A stretch of 6,989 nucleotides of DNA from Bacteroidota bacterium (GTDB lineage Bacteria; Zhuqueibacterota; Zhuqueibacteria; Zhuqueibacterales; Geothermadaptataceae): assembly GCA_011375275.1 (NCBI GenBank), contig DRLW01000686.1:1-6989 (forward strand), in the 5' to 3' direction. The position numbers were made by a program, and so were the translations under genes. Below are positions 1 through 5,414 of this stretch, piece by piece; position 1 is the first letter of the stretch, and each line of letters begins with the position of its first letter. The notes below the pieces were generated by a model. The model searched no databases, was not told where the DNA came from, and saw only the letters and a program-made list of their open reading frames with translations.

Positions 1-465
1 GTCTTTCGTTTCGCTTGTGCACTGCCGCTGGAGCGGCGACAGAAGCGTCACACCGCAGGAGCGGTGTGACGAGAGGGCGGCTGTTATGGGAGGCAACTGT
101 AGTGTGACGAGACGTTCGTAGTGCGCGCTTCAGCGCGCCCAAAAGTCGCAAATTTTACCTGAGCACGTGTTTCATTTCGGCCTGGGGGGCAGTCTTTCAG
201 GGTCAGATGGTCTTTCTTTTCGCTTGTGCGCTGCCGCTGGAGCGGTGTGACGAGATGGCGACAGTTATTAGGGCAACTGCAGTGTGACGAGACGTTCGTA
301 GTGCGCGCTTCAGCGCGCCCAAAAGTCGCAAATTTTACCGGCGTGCGTGTTTCATCTCGGCCTGGGTGCCACTTTTCGGGGTCAGGTGGTCTTTCGTTTC
401 GCTTGTGCACTGCCGCTGGAGCGGCGACAGAAGCGTCACACCGCAGGAGCGGTGTGACGAGAGGG
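1..465. repeat. Tandem array of hairpin-rich ~180-210 bp repeats (2.4 units)
   Basis: Units start at 1, 210 and 389, each opening with gtctttc(g/t)tttcgcttgtgc. The unit lengths are 209 and 179 bp, and the third unit is cut off near 465. Positions 1-77 and 389-465 are identical. Positions 93-159 and 273-339 match over 67 bp with one difference (100/280). A full unit holds three hairpins: GCCGCT-GG-AGCGGC (24-37), CGTCACACCGC-AGGA-GCGGTGTGACG (46-71, 11-bp perfect stem) and GCGCGC-TTCA-GCGCGC (123-138). The word GTGTGACGAGA recurs at 64, 102, 245, 282 and 452. Unit 2 lacks the second hairpin's left arm and loop. No convincing gene lies in the array; open frames through it simply follow the repeat. 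The array probably continues to the left of the window. This is an intergenic repeat family that I cannot name. Confidence 0.95.
434..459. other. Strong hairpin just past the 3' end of the minus-strand operon
   Basis: CGTCACACCGC, loop AGGA, then GCGGTGTGACG form an 11-bp perfect stem, the third copy of the array's main hairpin (first copy 46-71). On the minus strand it begins 29 nt after the stop codon of the gene at 489-1178. No T-run follows on either strand, so it does not qualify as a classical intrinsic terminator. By analogy with REP elements it could protect the mRNA 3' end or slow polymerase, which is inference only. Confidence 0.6.
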
Positions 466-488
466 GGATAGGCTTCCCGGGGATGACC

Positions 489-1178
489 TCAGACAGGCAG
501 GCAGGCGATGTACTGCTGTTTGGATGGAAAATCCAGCATGCGGAAACGCGCCAGCTCCTCGCCTCTTTCGGCCTGGGGCAGGCTCTCGACAAAGCGGGCG
601 AAACGTTGGCCGAGCACGGCTGAGGTGCGGTACCGGCCGGCGATAGTCTCGCTGGCGTAGTCAAAAGTCATGCGCTCGAAAACATGATGGCGCAGCCAGA
701 GTTTATCCATCTTTTCCGCTTTGCCGGCCGGGTTGAGCATGGCGAGAAAATATTTCAGCAGGAAATAGACATCCACCCGCGCGATCAGCTCCAGCTCAGC
801 GAGAAAACTCTCGCGGCCGATTTCGCGCTGGCCTTCGAGAAATTTCCACGCTGCGTGTACCGCATGGTTGATCTCTTCGATGAAGATGGCAAATTCGGTG
901 ATGTTGCGCTCATTCAGCCCGCGGCGCGGGTCGTGTTTCTCCAGCCGTCTGATCAGGGAGTCTGCATAATACAGGGCGATGCGCAGTTGATCGCCGGCAA
1001 CGCGCAGAAAGACCCGCGCTGTGTCGGCGAGGTCATCCGCGTGCTCGACCGCTTCGGAAAGCTCGACGAACTGTCTGCGGCCGATGAGGAAATGCTCGAA
1101 ATTGACACCGGTTTTCTGGCGGTACAGTCCCTCGATCAGTGCCTGTACCTGTGCCAACAGGGAAGGTTTGTTGTCCAT
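489..1178 (-). CDS. Conserved-looking hypothetical protein, mostly helical (229 aa)
   Basis: I cannot assign a named family. The protein is soluble-looking, with no signal peptide or membrane segment, and is rich in amphipathic helices. Visible blocks are FLIGRRQFVEL (30-40), RIALYYADSLIRRLE (66-80), the helical run ITEFAIFIEEINHAVHAAW (93-111), an ELELIARVDVYFLL stretch (128-141) and a C-terminal RFRMLDFPSKQQYI (211-223). From memory, that layout resembles an uncharacterised family with a conserved E-x-x-x-H block, a following W and an ELELQxEVDKY block; this needs a profile search. An in-frame GTG at 1190 overlaps the upstream gene's stop as GTGA, but ATG at 1178 is preferred. It is preceded at 6 nt by GAGG (1185-1188), whereas the GTG has no Shine-Dalgarno. 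It lies 8 nt after the upstream gene and is very likely translated from the same mRNA. Base composition matches the neighbouring genes, so nothing suggests recent transfer. Confidence 0.8.
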   Translation of the reverse strand: MDNKPSLLAQVQALIEGLYRQKTGVNFEHFLIGRRQFVELSEAVEHADDLADTARVFLRVAGDQLRIALYYADSLIRRLEKHDPRRGLNERNITEFAIFIEEINHAVHAAWKFLEGQREIGRESFLAELELIARVDVYFLLKYFLAMLNPAGKAEKMDKLWLRHHVFERMTFDYASETIAGRYRTSAVLGQRFARFVESLPQAERGEELARFRMLDFPSKQQYIACLPV

Positions 1179-1184
1179 GGCCTG

Positions 1185-1188
1185 CCTC
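1185..1188 (-). promoter_or_regulatory. Shine-Dalgarno GAGG overlapping the upstream stop codon
   Basis: On the minus strand the run is TGAGGCAGGCCATG. The TGA (1189-1187) ends the upstream gene, GAGG overlaps it by two bases, and ATG 1178 follows after 6 nt. This decides the start of the downstream gene and implies that ribosomes terminating on the first gene readily reinitiate on the second. Confidence 0.6.
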
Positions 1189-1936
1189 ACGAAAACCGCA
1201 TGCGGTTGCTTGCGATGTAATCCTGCACCCGCCGCATCATTTTGTCCATACTGTTGGGCTGCCGGTCGAGGTGCATGTACTGGTCGGCCATGTAGTTGAG
1301 TGCGCGCCGGATTTCCGAAAAGTGGCTGGCCAGCACAGAGAAAATCTCGCTCAGGTTAAATTTTTCCGCCGCGCGGCTGCGGGAGGCATGCTGGTAGCCG
1401 CTGCTGCCGACCTGTTCGTAGTAGGACACATCCGGCCCCGGGCGCCCGTAAGTGGCTCTTTTGTAGATGTAGTCAGGAAACACACCGGCGAGAAACATGC
1501 TGTAGTTGCCGATATGGCTCTGTATTTCGAATTCCTGCTCAGCGTTGGCTGCTTCGAGCAGGGCGGCGAGCATATCGACGAGATAGCGATACTCTTTCTG
1601 GCTGCTCTCGCTGATCATCTCCGCCCGGCCGGGTTTGGAAAACTCTGCGAGCATGGAAGCGAGATAGTCCGATATATCCACTTTTTCCATGCCGAAGTGG
1701 CGCAGAGCGTGGCGGATGAGGACGTAGAAATACAGGGAAAGTGAGATATTCGCCGGCGCCGGCTGTGTCGTGATACTCTCGAACAGCTCGGGATCGTCGA
1801 GGATCGCGTCGCGGTCGGATTCGCTGGCGAGCAAAGAGAGGACAGCTTCGTAGCCAGCCCGGCTTTTGCCGAGGGTTGTGGCGATAAATTGGACATCATC
1901 GGGTGACAGGTGCATGCGTGCCGTCGGTTTGATCAT
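1187..1936 (-). CDS. Conserved-looking hypothetical protein, first gene of two-gene operon (249 aa)
   Basis: Function is unknown and I recognise no named domain. The protein lacks a signal peptide and transmembrane helices and looks helical throughout. Recognisable stretches are ISLSLYFYVLIRHALRHFG (64-82), DISDYLASMLAEFS (87-100), YLVDMLAALLEAA (118-130), the most motif-like block HIGNYSMFLAGVFPDYI (141-157), a Gly/Pro-rich turn GRPGPDVSYYEQVGSSGY (164-181), and a last helical part FSEIRRALNYMADQYMHL (206-223). A longer reading begins at GTG 1945, but that codon lies inside the Shine-Dalgarno GGAGGTGAT (1941-1949). The correct start is therefore ATG 1936, 4 nt after it. The gene is followed at 8 nt by the second hypothetical gene, so the two products probably act together. 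A candidate promoter lies about 200 nt upstream, at 2141-2168. Reality of the gene is well supported; its role is open. Confidence 0.83.
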   Translation of the reverse strand: MIKPTARMHLSPDDVQFIATTLGKSRAGYEAVLSLLASESDRDAILDDPELFESITTQPAPANISLSLYFYVLIRHALRHFGMEKVDISDYLASMLAEFSKPGRAEMISESSQKEYRYLVDMLAALLEAANAEQEFEIQSHIGNYSMFLAGVFPDYIYKRATYGRPGPDVSYYEQVGSSGYQHASRSRAAEKFNLSEIFSVLASHFSEIRRALNYMADQYMHLDRQPNSMDKMMRRVQDYIASNRMRFS

Positions 1937-1940
1937 CGCA

Positions 1941-1949
1941 ATCACCTCC
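1941..1949 (-). promoter_or_regulatory. Near-perfect Shine-Dalgarno GGAGGTGAT
   Basis: The nine bases are fully complementary to the AUCACCUCC tail of typical bacterial 16S rRNA, 4 nt before ATG 1936. They set the start of the operon's first gene and predict efficient translation. They contrast with the weak sites in front of the dgt gene and the ECF ATPase gene. Confidence 0.85.
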
Positions 1950-2010
1950 AGGATCGGGTTCAGGACCGGAAATTCAGTCGTTCAGGGCGAAAGTCAGGAG
2001 CCTGAATGAG

Positions 2011-2106
2011 GAGATTCCGGAATCCCGCTGTGTGTGAACCGGAGTGGCAGGAAAACGTGCGATACCACGCCCCACCATTCCGGCCGCAGCGCTGCGCCGG
2101 GGCTCC
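2011..2106. repeat. Scrambled, degenerate remnant of the GTCATTCCGG-type palindromic element
   Basis: Positions 2011-2045 (gagattccgg, then aaccggagtgg) resemble the right half of the elements at 2304 and 2693. Positions 2077-2106 (attccggcc, then gccggggctcc) resemble their left half, so the two halves lie in reversed order. A perfect 12-bp palindrome, GATTCCGGAATC, sits at 2013-2024. The remnant lies in the 5' leader of the minus-strand operon if the promoter at 2141-2168 is correct. It could be the abutting ends of two decayed copies or the product of a rearrangement. Confidence 0.5.
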
Positions 2107-2140
2107 CTGTTACAGGCTTCGTGTGGCGGCAGGTTTTTCA

Positions 2141-2168
2141 ATAATGATATTTTCCGGCTAAATGTCAA
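2141..2168 (-). promoter_or_regulatory. Candidate sigma-70 promoter for the minus-strand operon
   Basis: On the minus strand, a perfect -35 box TTGACA (2168-2163) is followed after 16 nt by CATTAT (2146-2141), which matches TATAAT at four of six positions. The surrounding DNA is AT-rich. Transcription would start near 2134 and give a leader of about 200 nt. An 8-bp palindrome AACCGGTT (2167-2174) overlaps the outer edge of the -35 box and could be an operator, though so short a site occurs often by chance. Confidence 0.45.
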
Positions 2169-2250
2169 CCGGTTATTTTATAAAGTTAAATTTTATCGCA
2201 TAAATATTCATTTTTCGCCAGCCTGCGAGGAAAAATCGAAAATGAAGATT

Positions 2251-2486
2251 TCCGGGTATCCAGTTAACTCAGCTAACCTGTTCTGATCCAGATACCGTCA
2301 TCTGTCATTCCGGCCAAGCGAAGCGCCGTGCCGGAATCTCATCTTTTCTGGCACATGCCTGAGTCTGGGAGATTCCGGTCTTCCCCTGCGGGGAAACCGG
2401 AATGACGGTTCCGGGGTAGGCACGTGCTGTTGTCACGCGGTCTGGTTTGAAAAGATGCAACCGTGCTGAGTTAAATGCATAACCAG
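2251..2486. repeat. ~230-bp duplicated segment, copy 1, containing a palindromic MITE/REP-like element
   Basis: This segment aligns end to end with 2639-2867. Shared landmarks are tccgggta at the left, (t)actcagc(t)aacc, cgtcatctgt, the palindromic core, then ctgttg, tctggtt, tgctg(a/g)gttaa and ataacc at the right. The core is bounded by 10-bp perfect inverted repeats GTCATTCCGG (2304-2313) and CCGGAATGAC (2397-2406), with a nested pair CCGGAATCTC (2331-2340) and GAGATTCCGG (2369-2378). It can fold as two local hairpins; the right one (2372-2403) pairs ATTCCGGT with ACCGGAAT and TTCCCC with GGGGAA. The minus-strand frame across it reads VIPVSPQGKTGI, a peptide style typical of spurious genes called on this kind of repeat. 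It encodes no transposase. Confidence 0.85.
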
Positions 2487-2638
2487 TATGAAGATTTGAT
2501 ATGTGTGTATATTTACAAATATCGGCAGGCGTTTGTTTCTTTACACAGCTTTGCCGGCAACAGGCCCGGAGGCTGGTCGCTGGCCGTGTTTTTTCATTTT
2601 TTTTCAACATGGAAATTCCTAACTTAGCAGCCTGTGTC
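2487..2638. other. AT-rich spacer between the two duplicated segments
   Basis: I see no gene, terminator or convincing promoter here. The stretch contains T-rich runs (2589-2604). It may carry the promoter of dgt, but no -35/-10 pair stands out. Confidence 0.4.
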
Positions 2639-2867
2639 TCCGGGTAGTTTACTCAGCAAACCGGGCCTGGCCCGGAAATCGTCATCTGTTATTCCGGCCG
2701 AGTGAAACGTTGTGCCGGGGTCTCATCTTTTCGGGCACGTGCCTGAGTCCGGGAGATTCCGGTCTTCCCCAGCAGGGAAACCGGAATGACGGTTCTGTTG
2801 AAGGCAATGCTGTTGCAGGCTGTCTGGTTGAATAGAAGCAACTGTGCTGGGTTAAGTGGATAACCGG
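2639..2867. repeat. ~230-bp duplicated segment, copy 2, next to dgt
   Basis: This is the diverged second copy of the segment at 2251-2486, in the same orientation, starting 388 bp later and ending 46 bp before the dgt start codon. The core right hairpin (2756-2787) keeps both stem parts despite changes in the loop, with TTCCC pairing to GGGAA around CAGCA. In the left hairpin GCCGGAAT of copy 1 has become GCCGGGGT, which still pairs with ATTCCGGC through two G-U wobbles if read as plus-strand RNA. If dgt is transcribed from further upstream, these hairpins lie in its leader. Confidence 0.85.
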
Positions 2868-2913
2868 ACCTTGTGCTGTTTCAGGACTTTTCAGATCAAA
2901 ATCGGGATCTACC

Positions 2914-4206
2914 ATGAGCACTCATGGCTTCAAACTGTATGACCGGGAAAAGCGCTACGCGATCGAGCAGGCCTCGCTGGCGCCATACGCCTGTTTGAGC
3001 GCTGCTGCAGAAGAACAGCGCATCTGGCCGGAGAAGCCACATCCCTATCGCACGGCGTTCCAGCGCGACCGCGATCGGATCATCCATTCGCGCGCGTTCA
3101 GGCGGCTGAAGCATAAGCGGCAGGTTTTTCTCACCAGCACCGGTGACCATTACCGCACGCGATTGACACACACCATGGAGGTGGCGCAAATCAGCCGCAC
3201 GATTGCCCGGGCGTTGGGGCTGAACGAAGACCTGACCGAAGCCATTGCCCTGGGGCACGACCTCGGGCACACGCCTTTTGGCCATCTCGGCGAGTACGTG
3301 CTCAATGATATTCTGCTCGGAAAGATGTCCGACCACCCGGGCATGCCGGCCGGTAATCTCGGCGGATTTAAACATAATTATCAGTCCCTGCGCATCGTCG
3401 ATCTGCTCGAGCTGAAATATCCAAACCCCGGTTTGAACCTGACTCATCCGGTCCGCGAAGGCATACTCAAACACACCCGTCTGAAGCGCACGGCCATTTC
3501 CTGGCCGGAGCTTCACAGCGAGGGACTGCACTTCGAGCAGGACAGCCCTTCCACCCTTGAAGCGCAGGTTGTGGCCATTGCCGATGAGATCGCCCAGCGC
3601 ACCCACGATCTCGAGGATGGCCTGCGCGCCGGGCTGGTGAGTATCGCCGAAGTGCGCGATCTCGAGCTTGTCCGCCGGGCTGAGGAGGATGGCGGCTTCT
3701 GCGTCACGGATTTTGAAAATGCCTATGAGTACCGCAACCGGCTCACGCACAGGCTGATCAATATCCTCGTCGGAGACATCATCGCCACGACTCTGGGCAG
3801 CCTGAGTGTTCAGGGAAAGAGCACTGGTGACTGGTGCCCGTTCCGGAAAACGCTGGTGGCGTTCAGCGAGGGAATCGATCCACTGCAAAACGAACTGAAT
3901 AAATTTATCTACAAAAACATCATCTTTCGCGAGCCGGTCAAACGTTTTGATGAACAGGCCAGGGAGATTCTGGTGACCCTTTATCAGAATTATGCCAACC
4001 ACCCGGAAGACCTGCCGCAGAATATCTATGCCCACATGCGCGATGGCGGCGCGCAAAGCGAGGAGCTGATCCCCAGACTCATCTGCGACCACATCGCCGG
4101 CATGTCCGACCTCTTTGCCATACACGAATTCGAAAAACTCATCGACAGGCATGACATCCGTACCTCAGTCGATGCCAACACACTGAACAAGTTGAAATCC
4201 GGCTGA
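2914..4206 (+). CDS. dgt: dGTPase-family deoxynucleotide triphosphohydrolase
   Basis: This is an HD-superfamily enzyme expected to cleave dNTPs to the deoxynucleoside and triphosphate in the cytoplasm, influencing dNTP pools. At 430 aa it is in the usual family range. It begins with the family's arginine-rich entry RTAFQRDRDRIIHSRAFRRLKHKRQVF (46-72). The HD metal-binding set follows: H86 in RLTHTMEV, H115-D116 in ALGHDLGHTPFGH, and D224 in the ADEIAQRTHDLEDG block (223-236). The substrate-region motif GFKHNYQSLRIV is at 151-162, and a C-terminal helical region follows. All expected catalytic residues are present. ATG 2914 has a modest GGGA (2904-2907) at 6 nt. The ECF ATPase gene starts 2 nt after its stop, so the two form one transcription unit. 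A repeated palindromic segment ends 46 bp upstream. Some members of this enzyme family act against phages by draining dNTPs, but nothing here shows that role. Confidence 0.95.
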   Translation: MSTHGFKLYDREKRYAIEQASLAPYACLSAAAEEQRIWPEKPHPYRTAFQRDRDRIIHSRAFRRLKHKRQVFLTSTGDHYRTRLTHTMEVAQISRTIARALGLNEDLTEAIALGHDLGHTPFGHLGEYVLNDILLGKMSDHPGMPAGNLGGFKHNYQSLRIVDLLELKYPNPGLNLTHPVREGILKHTRLKRTAISWPELHSEGLHFEQDSPSTLEAQVVAIADEIAQRTHDLEDGLRAGLVSIAEVRDLELVRRAEEDGGFCVTDFENAYEYRNRLTHRLINILVGDIIATTLGSLSVQGKSTGDWCPFRKTLVAFSEGIDPLQNELNKFIYKNIIFREPVKRFDEQAREILVTLYQNYANHPEDLPQNIYAHMRDGGAQSEELIPRLICDHIAGMSDLFAIHEFEKLIDRHDIRTSVDANTLNKLKSG

Positions 4207-4208
4207 GA

Positions 4209-5063
4209 ATGCGCATTACCTTCCAGGACGTCTTTTATACCTATAATATAACCGGCCCGGCGCCCCCTTCTGCGCACATCGATGGCGTCAGCTTCAGCGT
4301 GGATAGCCGGGAGACGATCGGGCTGGTGGGGGCAAACGGTGCGGGCAAAACCACTCTTCTGCAGCTCATCACCGGGCTGGAGAAGCCCGATCGCGGCCAA
4401 ATCACTGTGGACGGTGCAGATATCCATGGCCCTGACTATGACCTCAGCGCACTGCGCAGCCGCATCGGGCTGGTGTTCCAATCACCGGAGTTTCAGCTTT
4501 TTGAACGCACCGTTTCCGAGGATATCGCTTTTGGGCCGCGCAATCTGGGCTGGGCTGAAGAAAGGGTGCATCGCCTGGTCTCGGCTGCCCTGCAGGCCGT
4601 GGGACTGGAAGCAGGGCTCTTCGCCGGCAAAAGTATCTACGAACTCAGTGAAGGGGAGAAACGCCGTGTTGCCATCGCCGGTATTTTGGCCATGGAGCCG
4701 GCCTTTATGCTTTTCGACGAACCGACAGCCGGACTCGATGACAGCGGGCGGCGGCACATCATCGCCATCCTGCACAGGCAGAAGGCAGCCGGCAAGGGAT
4801 ACATCGTCGCCAGCCACGACATGGAGCTTCTGCTCCAGACCGTGTCGCGCTTTGTCGTACTCGAAAACGGCCGGCTTCTCGCCGATTTTCCCGCCGGAGA
4901 GTTTGCGCAGTACTGCGAAAAACTGCCGCACATCCTCGAACCGACGCGCTGCATGCGTCTTGTCAGTCTGCTCAGAGACAAGGGGATACCCGTCCCTGAT
5001 TCGGTGTGGACACGGGACGCTCTGCTGAATTTCCTCGACGATTTGACGCCTCAAAAAAAATGA
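4209..5063 (+). CDS. cbiO: Energy-coupling factor (ECF) transporter ATP-binding protein, CbiO/EcfA type
   Basis: This is a cytoplasmic ATPase subunit that would power uptake of a metal ion or vitamin by an ECF ABC importer. The 284-aa length is normal. Motifs in order are Walker A GANGAGKT (41-48), Q-loop Q91 in the ECF-typical VFQSPEFQLFERTVSEDIAFGPRNLG (89-114), a signature with the variant LSEGE followed by KRRVAIAG (146-158), Walker B FMLFDE (166-171), D-loop AGLD (174-177) and switch H203 in ASHD. An ECF-like C-terminal extension follows from about 225. The start codon lies 2 nt after the dgt stop with no clear Shine-Dalgarno, suggesting translational coupling. No T component (CbiQ/EcfT), S component, CbiM or CbiN gene adjoins it, so its membrane partners must be elsewhere and the substrate is unknown. 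The symbol is at family level only. The gene ends in a run of eight A (5053-5060) just before the stop. Confidence 0.93.
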   Translation: MRITFQDVFYTYNITGPAPPSAHIDGVSFSVDSRETIGLVGANGAGKTTLLQLITGLEKPDRGQITVDGADIHGPDYDLSALRSRIGLVFQSPEFQLFERTVSEDIAFGPRNLGWAEERVHRLVSAALQAVGLEAGLFAGKSIYELSEGEKRRVAIAGILAMEPAFMLFDEPTAGLDDSGRRHIIAILHRQKAAGKGYIVASHDMELLLQTVSRFVVLENGRLLADFPAGEFAQYCEKLPHILEPTRCMRLVSLLRDKGIPVPDSVWTRDALLNFLDDLTPQKK

Positions 5064-5193
5064 CCGTGTGTTTCACTGGTGCACAGCCCTGCGCTTTTCT
5101 GTCGATTTCTGAAACAGGCGTCCTCTTTCTCACATCGATACCCACCACAGCCCTTTTTCTGTATTTCGAATTGGTAATGCAGTGATCAGGCAG

Positions 5194-5220
5194 GAAAATT
5201 CAATCTTTGTTTTGATTTTC
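5194..5220. promoter_or_regulatory. Imperfect dyad, possible activator binding site
   Basis: GAAAATTCAA (5194-5203) and TTGATTTTC (5212-5220) form an inverted repeat with one extra base in the left arm, centred near 5207. That is about 77 bp before the predicted sigma-54 transcription start, close to the range for enhancer sites of sigma-54 activators. The sequence is AT-rich, so chance is a real alternative. Confidence 0.25.
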
Positions 5221-5257
5221 AAAAATGCACTTGGCCGAATCCCTCAGCCTGAAGCAC

Positions 5258-5272
5258 TGGCATGAAGGTTGC
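5258..5272 (+). promoter_or_regulatory. Sigma-54 (-24/-12) promoter
   Basis: TGGCATG, 4 nt, then TTGC matches the consensus TGGCACG-N4-TTGC at all fixed positions but one (T for C). Exactly 10 nt separate the invariant GG (5259-5260) and GC (5271-5272). A pyrimidine precedes it and an A (5265) follows the G, as the longer consensus prefers; the base after TTGC is G rather than A/T. It predicts a start near 5284 and a leader of about 130 nt before the activator gene at 5415. Its position in front of a sigma-54 activator gene strengthens the call. Confidence 0.65.
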
Positions 5273-5291
5273 GTTTAGTTCCTGCAGCGTG

Positions 5292-5305
5292 TAACGAATT
5301 CGTTA
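5292..5305. promoter_or_regulatory. Perfect 14-bp palindrome, candidate operator
   Basis: TAACGAATTCGTTA is a complete palindrome lying at about +9 to +22 from the predicted sigma-54 start. A dimeric regulator bound here would sit in the path of polymerase, so repression is the natural reading; binding by the activator's own Fis-type HTH is also possible. A perfect 14-mer palindrome is expected about once in 16 kb by chance at any given position, so the placement matters more than its existence. Confidence 0.4.
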
Positions 5306-5414
5306 TCCAAACATCCTACCCCAACTTTTCTGCAATTACAATTTTGTTAAGTATCTTTAATCTGGTGTCGATTTTAGAAATACGATTACTGACGTAGCGG
5401 GAGAAACACAACAC

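Noticed and set aside
1..465. CRISPR array
   Set aside because: The units are about 180-210 bp and similar along most of their length, with no short repeat alternating with unique spacers, and no cas gene is nearby.
684..1220. Long plus-strand open frame (178 aa) opposite the first hypothetical gene
   Set aside because: It is antisense to 489-1178, which has the better ribosome binding site and operon context. The frame is open because of GC-rich codon structure on the other strand.
2801..2817. Second -24/-12-like site upstream of dgt (GGCA, then TTGCA, with 10 nt between GG and GC)
   Set aside because: It keeps the invariant bases but misses four flanking consensus positions. It lies in the duplicated segment, and the spacing is lost in the other copy.
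2305..2921. Minus-strand frames of 101 and 79 aa in the intergenic region
   Set aside because: They run through the palindromic repeats and give the VIPxxPQGKTGI-like peptide style known from repeat-derived false genes. No Shine-Dalgarno was seen.
2896..4152. 418-aa minus-strand open frame opposite dgt
   Set aside because: It is a mirror of the dgt reading frame with no recognisable motifs, while dgt carries every expected catalytic residue.
5053..5060. Run of eight A at the end of the ECF ATPase gene as a programmed frameshift site
   Set aside because: Slippage would only replace the last residues and add an unremarkable tail. There is no stimulatory structure or conserved downstream domain.
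5079..5098. Possible terminator after the ECF ATPase gene
   Set aside because: GTGCA/TGCGC gives only a 5-bp stem with one wobble before TTTT, which is too weak to call.
5060..5185. 41-codon frame starting at an ATGA overlap with the ECF ATPase stop
   Set aside because: The overlap looks like coupling, but only an A-run precedes the ATG, there is no Shine-Dalgarno, and the peptide has no recognisable character.
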